From Candidatus Gastranaerophilales bacterium (GTDB lineage Bacteria > Cyanobacteriota > Vampirovibrionia > Gastranaerophilales > Gastranaerophilaceae), in NCBI GenBank assembly GCA_944323995.1, contig CALUUN010000013.1, positions 1-33,651 of the forward strand: a stretch of 33,651 nucleotides of DNA. Direction: 5' to 3'. The notes beneath the pieces are model-generated. The model searched no databases. It was not told where the DNA came from and was given only the letters and a program-made list of their open reading frames with translations. Shown one piece after another: positions 6,574 to 13,287 of the stretch. Numbering within the stretch: position 1 is the stretch's first letter; the number at the start of each line of letters is the position of its first letter. The position numbers and the translations under genes are program-made.

Positions 6574-7942
6574 ATGGCCAAAAATGCAGACTACATCACC
6601 TCCTTGAGCGGGGGGGGGGGGCTGTAGATCAGCTTCACGCGCTGAATACAGCAGTTTAATAACCCCAAAAGTTAAATCAGCTTTCACTTTAGCAGAAGTG
6701 CCTGAGGCACAACATCACATTGGACATTGGTCTAATGCGTTCTGTCTTTGCGAGGAGCGAAGCGACGTCGCAATCGCAAAACCGTCAAAACGCATCAACC
6801 TTGCGATTACTACGCAGACTGCGTCTGCTCGTAATGACAGTACGCACAACCCTCTACCACTGGGAGAGGGTGGCACGCAGTGCCGGGTGAGGGTCAAAAA
6901 GGCCGCTTTCACACTTGCGGAAGTATTAATCACTCTTGCAATAATCGGTATTGTTGCAGCACTGACAATCCCGACATTAATTCAGAATTACCAAGAAAAA
7001 GCATGGAACACTGCATCACAAGTATTCCAGAGAAAACTCGGGGAAGCATTAAGGGTAATGAATGTTCAGGGAACCTTGGCAGGTTATACAACAACAGAAG
7101 CGTTTGTTGATGAACTTTCTAAACATATTAAAATATCAAGAATATGCGATAATGATGATATTACAACATGCTTTGCTGATACCGTAACCTGGGGTGATGA
7201 AGAAGTTGACATGTCTAAAGTTAAAAAAGCAAAAAACTTCGGACAAAACGACTGGGATACAAATACAGTTGCAGTACAGTTTGCAAACGGAGTGAACGGT
7301 ATAATTGCATACAACCCCAATTGCACCCAAAACCAATTCAGCAACAATGTTATAACATTTGGTGAAACAGGCATAGGCACAGACTGCTTAGCGATATTGT
7401 ATGACGTTGACGGATTTAAAAATCCAAATACCGCAGATAAAGATATTAATAGCTTAAATGTAGACAAATTAGCAAATTTATTAAAATGTTCAATAGAACT
7501 AAGTGACGGCACATGTTTTACAGCACCGTTTGAACCGACACCAATAACAAAGGCAGAATGTGAGCAATTAGTAGCAGACGGTTATCCGATAAAAGAATGT
7601 TATTATGACGATGATTACTGGGCCGGTGCAGTAAAAGCATGCCATGATATGGGGTCATCATTACCGAGTCAGGAACAGTTAGACCAGTTAGCAAGGGACT
7701 TGTATCCGAACACAGAAATAAGTTCCACATTATATGAACACAGTTATGGCACCAGAGATAACGACAAAGCAGCGGAATGGGGCTTCATAGCTTCTTCATC
7801 TACCTCCTCGTTTTGGCTGTGGTCGAGTGAGGAGTACAGTAAGGACGACGCGTACTACCGTAACTTCTTCTCCACGCGCACGGAACGTCACGACCAGGTC
7901 CGCTTCTACAGCTACTTTCAGGCGGTGTGTCTGGCTGAATAG
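6574..7942 (+). CDS. pilin-like surface protein, start out of frame at a G12 tract
   Basis: The gene has a perfect promoter, GGAGG 8 nt before ATG 6574, and then MAKNADYITSLS followed by 12 G (6610-6621) and an immediate TAG (6625). Removing one G, or adding two, joins this start to a frame open to 7942, giving about 455 residues. As sequenced, only internal starts such as GTG 6698 give a long frame (414 codons). The protein has a long leader built partly from repeat DNA and the type IV prepilin signature KAAFTLAEVLITLAIIGIV, with a hydrophobic helix whose DNA begins near 6900. A body with paired cysteines follows. The C-terminus (about codons from 7790) contains FWLWSSEEYSKDDAYYRNF, like DUF1566/C-type-lectin-like folds, in GC-rich codons unlike the body. 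Likely exported and displayed on the surface. An assembly error in the homopolymer is the main alternative to phase-off. Confidence 0.75.
6610..6621 (+). repeat. G12 homopolymer, candidate phase-variation switch
   Basis: Twelve consecutive G lie in codons 13-16 of the frame starting at 6574. Such tracts are rare in AT-rich DNA and are classic slipped-strand mispairing sites. With 12 G the frame stops at TAG 6625. With 11 or 14 G it continues to 7942. Confidence 0.85.
6742..6840. repeat. imperfect inverted-repeat element inside the pilin leader
   Basis: The left arm (6742-6779), with the core gcgaggagcgaagcgacg, and the right arm (6799-6840) ending gctcgtaatgacag form a long imperfect inverted repeat around a short centre. 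Related GC-rich 'gaggagcgaagcgacg' palindromic elements are dispersed in many bacterial genomes (general knowledge). Here the element is read in frame, encoding CEERSDVAIAKPSKR and ASARNDS. Its base composition stands out from its neighbours. It probably moved in as a MITE-like unit or through recombination among paralogous pilin genes. Confidence 0.6.
6848..6896. repeat. GC-rich hairpin repeat (PLPLGEG type) in the pilin leader
   Basis: Two adjacent stems are visible: accctct (6849-6855) with agagggt (6865-6871), and ggcac (6872-6876) with gtgcc (6880-6884). It is translated as NPLPLGEGGTQCRVRV, a peptide recurrent in many bacteria because the underlying DNA is a dispersed repeat. It sits between the first element and the functional prepilin signature. 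Confidence 0.55.
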
Positions 7943-8198
7943 AACGGTTATTAGCAAGGCGTAACGTACTGCGCCTCGCGATAAACGGCACCGCTCACAC
8001 CCACAACGAAAACTCAACGTTTCCGTTGATGGGTGTTCGTCTGTCGCTCCGCTCCTTCGTCGCTGCGCTCCTGCCTCTGCTCGGCTTGCTCAGAGAGTTT
8101 TGATGCGGTAAATCAAAGATTTACCACATCCTACAGCTTAAAATATACATTTTTCCCCTAAAAAATTGCTACTTGACTTTCAAGACATTATCTACAGC
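7943..8198. other. GC-rich, structured tail downstream of the pilin-like gene
   Basis: There is no gene here. It holds an imperfect hairpin, cacccacaacg (7998-8008) with cgttgatgggtg (8024-8035), and a GC-rich run at 8038-8090 repeating cgctccgctcc/cgtcgctgcgctcc motifs that echo the element inside the leader. A short stem ctctg/cagag (8075-8079, 8091-8095) and one copy of the 33-nt palindromic repeat (8102-8134) follow. The composition matches the GC-rich last codons of the gene rather than the flanking genes. Confidence 0.6.
8102..8134. repeat. 33-nt palindromic interspersed repeat, copy 1
   Basis: gatgcggtaaatc, a short centre and gatttaccacatc form a palindrome with one mismatch, followed by ctac. 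The same sequence is at 29085-29117 and a fully symmetrical version is at 27858-27888. The preceding bases (agttttgatg) are also shared with copy 3. Confidence 0.85.
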
Positions 8199-8954
8199 TT
8201 ACTCGCCGAGCACGCTTGTGGTATTGAACTTGCGTGATGAATGTTCGTTAATATAGCCTTTCAACAATTCAAAACATACCGTGCAGACTTTTTCGGTTGC
8301 TTTGTCTTCGTATTCGGATTTGTAATCAAAATCAAACTGGACAAGCGCATTCAAAAAATCACGGATTTTGTGGTGCATCATCGTTTTAAGGTGAAGGGTT
8401 TCGTTGCATTTTTCGCAGACTACACCGCCCATACGTGAGGAAAAATACATGTTTTCTTCACCGATTGCCTCTCGGCAGCAAAGACAGCTTTCAAACTCTA
8501 TGCCGAAACCGGATATCTGCATCATTTTTAACTGGAATTTTATTACGGCAATTAAAATTTCTTCTTTTGTTTCCGCGTCAGAGATTTTTTCAAGCGCCTT
8601 ATATAAAAGGTCATAAATCTCTTTTGAGCACGGATCATCTTCCAGACCGAAATTGCTGACGACTTCCGATATGTACATTGAATAGAAAATTTTATCCATA
8701 TCGCGTCTTGTTTTGTTGAAAGTATTCAGCACATCAGCCTGACAGATTCTGTCGAGGTTTCTGCCTTTGTACAGCATAAGTTTGTTTGCCACAAGAAGAT
8801 CCATGCGGGCTCCGAGTTTGCTTTTAGGCTTTTTGACACCTTTTGCAACACCTTTAATAAGTCCTTTGTCTTTTGAATACATGACAATAATCTTGTCGGA
8901 TTCCGACAGATTGTATGATTTTAAGTTTATTGCATCAGTCACAAAATTGTTCAT
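8199..8954 (-). CDS. recO: DNA repair protein RecO
   Basis: RecO works with RecR in the RecFOR pathway, loading RecA on SSB-coated single-stranded gaps. The 251 residues begin with an OB-fold region (DAINLKSYNLSESDKIIVMY ... GLIKGVAKGVKKPKSKLG). The helical domain has a zinc-binding set C157-x2-C160 and C180-x2-C183. Length and layout match the family. The ATG shares one base with the TAA of pilT, so it is probably the second gene of a pilT-recO transcript. No terminator is obvious before the repeat-rich region at 8150. Confidence 0.92.
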   Translation of the reverse strand: MNNFVTDAINLKSYNLSESDKIIVMYSKDKGLIKGVAKGVKKPKSKLGARMDLLVANKLMLYKGRNLDRICQADVLNTFNKTRRDMDKIFYSMYISEVVSNFGLEDDPCSKEIYDLLYKALEKISDAETKEEILIAVIKFQLKMMQISGFGIEFESCLCCREAIGEENMYFSSRMGGVVCEKCNETLHLKTMMHHKIRDFLNALVQFDFDYKSEYEDKATEKVCTVCFELLKGYINEHSSRKFNTTSVLGE

Positions 8955-10051
8955 TATTTATCCATGCCCGTACCGTAGAATACGCCGCGAATCATCTGCT
9001 TAAGTTCGTTTTTGTTATTAGATGCCGCAAGCGCTGCGTCCTCTGTGATTATTTTATGTTCAAGCATGCTGTACAAAGACATGTTGAGCGTAAGCATATT
9101 GTTGAACGAACCTTTCTTAACAAGGTCGTAAATCTGTTCCATTTCATTCTTTTCAATGAAATCTTTTATAGTCGATGTAATAACAAGGATTTCGCATGCC
9201 GGTCGTCTGCCTGTACCGTTAGCCATCGGAACGAGTTTCTGCGACACTGTTCCGCGCAGAATTTCGGCCAGCTGGTTTCTGACAAAAGGTCTGTCCGCAG
9301 GCGTAAACATATTAATAATTCTGTTAACCGTCTGGATTGCATTGTTGGTGTGAATTGTCGCAAACACAAGGTGGCCTGTTTCCGCTGCCTTCAAAGCATT
9401 GCTCACCGTATCTCTGTCCCTGATTTCACCGATAAATATAACATCCGGATCCTGACGCAGTGCGTATTTTATACCGTCTGAATATGACGGTGTATCAATA
9501 AGCAGCTGTCTTTGCGACACTATGGATTTTTTATTATTGAATATAAATTCCACAGGGTCCTCAATCGTGATTATGTGCCGCGGATAAGTAGAATTAATAT
9601 GGTCAAGCATGGCCGCAAGCGTAGTGGATTTTCCCGAACCTGTCGGGCCGGTTACCAGCACAAGGCCGTTGTTTAATTCGGTAAACTGGTTTATGGTTTC
9701 CGGAAGATGAAGTTCGGAAAGTTTCTTAATAACATACGGAATAACCCTCAATACTATTGCGTATTTTGCAAGCTGGCGCGAAACATTTACCCTGAACCTT
9801 GCAATACCTTTGATTTCATACGCAAAATCCACATCCAGCATTGATTTAACTCTTTCCTGAAAATGCACCGGAACAAGTTCGTCGCATGCTTTTTTGATGT
9901 CATCATCGGTTAGCGGCGGAATGTTTATTTTAATGATTTTTCCGTCACGCCTCACAACCGGATGTTCCCCGACATGCAAATGTATATCGGATGCCCCGAT
10001 TGAAACAGCCTGTTTCAAAAATTCTACTATATTGAATACGTTGTCTTCCAT
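8954..10051 (-). CDS. pilT: type IV pilus retraction ATPase PilT
   Basis: A hexameric cytoplasmic ATPase that depolymerises type IV pili and drives twitching. The 365-residue protein shows an N-terminal PAS-like domain (ASDIHLHVGEHPVVRRDG, 20-37) and Walker A GPTGSGKS (135-142). It also has the Asp box ITIEDPVEF (161-169), Walker B DVIFIGEIRD (203-212) and the His box HLVFATIHTN (227-236). VRNQLAEILRG (257-267) corresponds to the AIRNLIRE retraction motif but is not identical, so a PilT paralogue such as PilU is possible. The start is supported by GAGGGG 8-10 nt upstream. It is transcribed with recO. Its presence makes it likely that the pilin-like locus nearby is part of a real pilus or pseudopilus system. 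Confidence 0.93.
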   Translation of the reverse strand: MEDNVFNIVEFLKQAVSIGASDIHLHVGEHPVVRRDGKIIKINIPPLTDDDIKKACDELVPVHFQERVKSMLDVDFAYEIKGIARFRVNVSRQLAKYAIVLRVIPYVIKKLSELHLPETINQFTELNNGLVLVTGPTGSGKSTTLAAMLDHINSTYPRHIITIEDPVEFIFNNKKSIVSQRQLLIDTPSYSDGIKYALRQDPDVIFIGEIRDRDTVSNALKAAETGHLVFATIHTNNAIQTVNRIINMFTPADRPFVRNQLAEILRGTVSQKLVPMANGTGRRPACEILVITSTIKDFIEKNEMEQIYDLVKKGSFNNMLTLNMSLYSMLEHKIITEDAALAASNNKNELKQMIRGVFYGTGMDK

Positions 10052-10073
10052 GTACTATCCCCTCATCATAAAA

Positions 10074-10102
10074 ATTATATCATTATTTTCCCGCCGTGAC
10101 AA
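10074..10102 (-). promoter_or_regulatory. promoter of pilT
   Basis: On the minus strand TTGTCA (10102-10097) is followed after 17 nt by TATAAT (10079-10074), then a short leader containing GAGGGG and the ATG at 10051. The hexamers and spacing are close to the sigma70 consensus. Confidence 0.75.
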
Positions 10103-10133
10103 CAAGTTTATATTTTGTTAACCGCCAAAATGC

Positions 10134-10152
10134 TTTGTAACAAATTCGTAAC
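10134..10152 (-). promoter_or_regulatory. 11-bp-period direct repeats upstream of pilT
   Basis: Read on the minus strand, gttacgaa (10152-10145) and gttacaaa (10141-10134) repeat with an 11-bp period, about 30 nt upstream of the pilT -35 box. Tandem half-sites one helical turn apart are how OmpR/PhoB-family regulators bind. The word gttaca also resembles the cyanobacterial HLR1 half-site bound by RpaB, although HLR1 uses a 10-bp period. This is a candidate operator only. Confidence 0.35.
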
Positions 10153-10332
10153 ATATAAAAATAAAAAAGCAATTCGCTAAAGCAAAATTCGTTTATTAAT
10201 ATGTAAGGGAAATTTAAAAATTGATAATTGGATATTAAACAATGCAAAATTTCGGATTCTAAGATAACAGAATCGAAAAAGAAAAAAGTTTTTTTTATAC
10301 TCTCTCTCTTAATATCCTCGTGTTTATTTAAT
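10153..10332. other. AT-rich intergenic stretch with a possible plus-strand transcript
   Basis: No coding frame is supported between pilT and trxB. A stem gattct (10255-10260) with agaatc (10269-10274) followed by A-rich sequence and a run of T is visible, and the stretch ends at a strong plus-strand terminator (10333-10359). As both neighbouring genes are on the minus strand, that terminator suggests a small untranslated RNA on the plus strand. I cannot assign a family. Confidence 0.35.
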
Positions 10333-10359
10333 GTTGCCTAAATCAGGCAACTTTTTTTT
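10333..10359 (+). terminator. orphan plus-strand intrinsic terminator
   Basis: gttgcct (10333-10339) and aggcaac (10345-10351) form a 7-bp stem with a 5-nt loop, followed directly by eight T. Read on the minus strand there is no T-run after the stem, so it does not serve trxB. No plus-strand gene precedes it. Confidence 0.8.
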
Positions 10360-10368
10360 GCAAAATTT

Positions 10369-11307
10369 TTAAACCGTAACTTCTTGCAAGGTTTCCAGAT
10401 ATTTTACGGCATAAACAGCGCCTACCGCACCGTCAGCAGCAGCCGTGATTACCTGTCTTAAAGGCGTATGTCTGACATCTCCGACTGCGAAAACTCCGTC
10501 AATTGATGTTTTCATGGTTTCATCAGTCATTATAAAGCCGCCCTTATCCTGTTCAAGCTGGCCGTTTATATATTCGACATTCGGAATCATTCCGATATAC
10601 GGGAAAACTCCGTTTACGGACAAATCCGTTACTGCGCCTGTTTTTACGTTTTCAATTACAACTGAATTTACAAGCTCATCGCCTTTTATTTCTTTTACTA
10701 CGCTGTCCCAGACAAATTCTATTTTATCGTTTTTAAAAGCGCGCTCCTGAACGATTTTATCCGCTCTCAAAGCATCGCGTCTGTGGATTACAAAAACTTT
10801 ATCGGCGAATTTTGTAAGATACATGGCCTCTTCAACAGCCGCATTGCCGCCGCCTACAACAGCCACTGTTTTGTTTTTATAAAAAGCACCGTCACAAACA
10901 GCGCAATAGCTTACGCCGCGGCCGACAAATTCTTTTTCGCCCGGAACATTGAGTTTCATAGGGCTTGCGCCGGTTGCTATAATAACTGTTTTGGCTCTGA
11001 ATTCAGCATCTTTTGTTAAAATTATTTTAGGATTAGAAAGCAGGTCAATTTTTTCAATCTCCTGCATGGGGAATTTCTGCACACCGAACTTGTCCGCATG
11101 CTCTTCAAATTTTTCCATAAGCTCAAAACCGCCTATCGCGGAAAATCCGGGATAATTTTCCAGTTCAAGATAATTCGACGGCTGTCCGCCCATCATGTTT
11201 ATATCAATCATCGCTGTTGAAACAGCTCCGCGCGATGCATAAATTCCGGCTGAAAATCCTGCCGGCCCGCCGCCTAAAATTACCGTATCAAAATCATATA
11301 CCTGCAT
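10369..11307 (-). CDS. trxB: thioredoxin-disulfide reductase
   Basis: An FAD flavoprotein that passes electrons from NADPH to thioredoxin. The 312 residues include the FAD-binding GGGPAG (12-17), the redox-active CAVC (C135, C138), the NADPH-binding GGGNAAVEEA and HRRD segments, and the C-terminal FAD motif GVFAVGDVRHTPLRQ. All catalytic features are present and the length is standard. It lies 9 nt downstream of the exported-protein gene, which itself overlaps pgi, so a three-gene transcript is likely. Confidence 0.96.
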   Translation of the reverse strand: MQVYDFDTVILGGGPAGFSAGIYASRGAVSTAMIDINMMGGQPSNYLELENYPGFSAIGGFELMEKFEEHADKFGVQKFPMQEIEKIDLLSNPKIILTKDAEFRAKTVIIATGASPMKLNVPGEKEFVGRGVSYCAVCDGAFYKNKTVAVVGGGNAAVEEAMYLTKFADKVFVIHRRDALRADKIVQERAFKNDKIEFVWDSVVKEIKGDELVNSVVIENVKTGAVTDLSVNGVFPYIGMIPNVEYINGQLEQDKGGFIMTDETMKTSIDGVFAVGDVRHTPLRQVITAAADGAVGAVYAVKYLETLQEVTV

Positions 11308-11316
11308 AGTCTATCC

Positions 11317-11832
11317 TCATATTATGTTTGTACCTGCTATTTTTTCACCTTTCAGTGAATACTTTGCACTTACACGTTTTATTACAGAATTATCAATGTC
11401 CGAAAGAGTTTCAAGGGTTAGAGTATTAATGCCGGTAAATTTATCTTTATCAAGATGTAATTCTACCGTATCTGTCAAAATTCTGCTGTCATAATTACCC
11501 TTTCTTGAAAATCTGATTGCATCAGTGCCCGCATAATCAAGTGTTATGGACGCTGAAGCTCCTGAAAACGGGTTCTCTAAATTTATGACGCTGCCCTGTT
11601 TTGATAAGTTCCAGATGTCAACATTTTCTTTTTTGAAGTTTGCGGGGCTGTCTGTTTCAATCAGTGTTGATTTTACCCGCCATGTTCCGAAAAAAGCTGC
11701 CGGAACCTGTTCCGATAATGATATACCTGTTTTTAACACATTACTATTATATTGCTCGGAACAATTTGCGTTCAGCGAAAAACCGAGTATAAATATTGCC
11801 GATATAAGAATTTTTAAAATCTTATTAAACAC
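11317..11832 (-). CDS. small exported protein of unknown function
   Basis: Not recognised. A GTG start at 11832 is preferred, giving about 171 residues. It is preceded by GGAG at a good distance and yields a clean signal peptide (KILKILISAIFILGFSLNANC) with the cleavage site near Asn-Ala-Asn-Cys. A longer frame to ATG 11886 would place a charged extension before the signal and run 62 bases into pgi. The cysteine context lacks a proper lipobox, so secretion rather than lipidation is likelier. The mature part (AAFFGTWRVKSTL, NLSKQGSVINLENPFSG, VELHLDKDKFTG) is beta-rich and resembles small periplasmic beta-barrel or lipocalin-like domains only in general texture. It is co-transcribed with pgi and trxB. 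Confidence 0.7.
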   Translation of the reverse strand: MFNKILKILISAIFILGFSLNANCSEQYNSNVLKTGISLSEQVPAAFFGTWRVKSTLIETDSPANFKKENVDIWNLSKQGSVINLENPFSGASASITLDYAGTDAIRFSRKGNYDSRILTDTVELHLDKDKFTGINTLTLETLSDIDNSVIKRVSAKYSLKGEKIAGTNII

Positions 11833-13228
11833 TGTAAACTCCGTTCGCCGCCATTTTTTCATGAAGTGCATGCGCCGATTCTTCATAACCTACCCTACCC
11901 ATCAAAGCGTAAGTGTAATTCTTTGCCTGCTCGACTCCCGGCTGGTTAAAGGCATCAATATTATAAAGCGCACCGGCAATTGCAGTTTGAACTTCAAACA
12001 TATACAAAAGCTGTCCCACATAATAACCGTTTATTTCCGGCAATGTGATGGTTACTGTCGGTTTGTTATAATCCGAAAGCGCAACGCGTGTTGCATCGGC
12101 TTCCGCGTTCATAAGATCGTTAAGCGTTTTTCCGCCGAGATAACCTATTCCCGTGTATTCAAATATCTTCGGAATTTCAAGGTCGTTATCAAATTTTTTA
12201 ACTCTTATAAAATTAATAATTTTATCATTAGGACCTTCATTGTAAAGCTGAATTTGCGAATGCTGATCCGTTGCACCGACAGCTTTCACCGGAGTCGGGC
12301 CGACATGAACCGTTTCACCGTTAAGATTTTTTTCTTTTCCGAGAGACTCGGCCCACAATTGAACATACCAGTCCGCAACGTATTTCAAACGGCTTGAATA
12401 GGGCATCATAACCGAGATTTTTTTACCTTTTTGCGTATCCATAAGAAAATGAATCAATGCATTTTGTGCAGCGATATTTTCATTTATGTCGGTATTTTTC
12501 AGGGCAAGATCCATATCTTTTATCCCGTTTATAATTTCATCAATATCAATCCCGACAAGTGCAAACGGCAAAAGTCCCACAGCCGAAAACACGGAAAATC
12601 TTCCGCCTACATCATCCGGGATTATGAAAGTCTTATACCCTTCTTGTTCCGCAATCTGCTTTAAGACCCCGACATTTTTATCCGTTGTCGCAACAATATT
12701 TTTTCTGTAATCGTCACCGAGCTCCCGTTCAAGTTTATCTTTTATAATCATAAACTGCGACATGGTTTCCGCTGTCGAACCCGATTTTGTAATTACGTTA
12801 ACAAGAGTTTTTTTCAAATCGAGGATTTCCAAAAGTCCGGTTATTGAATCAGCATCAATATTATCAAGGAAGAAAATCCGCGGATAATTATTTCTCTGTT
12901 CTTTTGACAACAAATTCCAGTAAGGTTTTAAAAGAGCTTCGGTCACAGCAAGCCCGCCGAGTGCAGAACCTCCTATACCGAGAACAAGAATATTGTCAAA
13001 CCTGTTTTCGACAAGTGCCGCATATTCTTTTACATACCATACGGTTTCCTCACTGTACCCCAGATTCATCCACTGGAGCCACTGGCCGGGTTTATCTTTG
13101 CGTTTGTTTAAATCAGAAATGATATTTGCTATAGTGTCTTTAAATTCATTGAATTTCTGTTGAATATTCAGTCCGTTTTCTTCGCCAATAACGGCACTGT
13201 CTGCATATTTACAGTTCAGCTCAATCAT
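11825..13228 (-). CDS. pgi: glucose-6-phosphate isomerase
   Basis: Interconverts glucose 6-phosphate and fructose 6-phosphate in glycolysis and gluconeogenesis. The 467-residue product has the SIS fold with GIGGSALGG (84-92) and the phosphate-binding loop SGST (149-152) in VITKSGSTAETMSQF. It also has DDVGGRFSVFSAVGLLP and the C-terminal QPGVEQAKNY bearing the catalytic-lysine region. The length fits the shorter bacterial PGI class. The stop overlaps the start of the exported-protein gene by eight bases. Confidence 0.94.
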   Translation of the reverse strand: MIELNCKYADSAVIGEENGLNIQQKFNEFKDTIANIISDLNKRKDKPGQWLQWMNLGYSEETVWYVKEYAALVENRFDNILVLGIGGSALGGLAVTEALLKPYWNLLSKEQRNNYPRIFFLDNIDADSITGLLEILDLKKTLVNVITKSGSTAETMSQFMIIKDKLERELGDDYRKNIVATTDKNVGVLKQIAEQEGYKTFIIPDDVGGRFSVFSAVGLLPFALVGIDIDEIINGIKDMDLALKNTDINENIAAQNALIHFLMDTQKGKKISVMMPYSSRLKYVADWYVQLWAESLGKEKNLNGETVHVGPTPVKAVGATDQHSQIQLYNEGPNDKIINFIRVKKFDNDLEIPKIFEYTGIGYLGGKTLNDLMNAEADATRVALSDYNKPTVTITLPEINGYYVGQLLYMFEVQTAIAGALYNIDAFNQPGVEQAKNYTYALMGRVGYEESAHALHEKMAANGVYSV

Positions 13229-13287
13229 AAATGTCCCCTTCTATATATTAATTTTATCAACTCAATGCAAAATTGCAAGAGCGCAAT

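Noticed and set aside
6698-7942. Translation starting at GTG 6698 as the true gene start
   Set aside because: It lies within the first prepilin signature, has no ribosome binding site and would ignore the strong promoter and start at 6512-6576.
7796-8017. Minus-strand frames across the pilin 3' end
   Set aside because: Shadows caused by GC-rich codons in the candidate variable region; Arg-rich low-quality peptides.
6500-8198. Diversity-generating retroelement located in this window
   Set aside because: No reverse transcriptase (YxDD) gene and no second copy of the 7790-7942 sequence was found; only a possible recipient gene is here.
8915-9481. 188-codon plus-strand frame
   Set aside because: Antisense shadow of pilT and recO, whose motifs are unambiguous on the minus strand.
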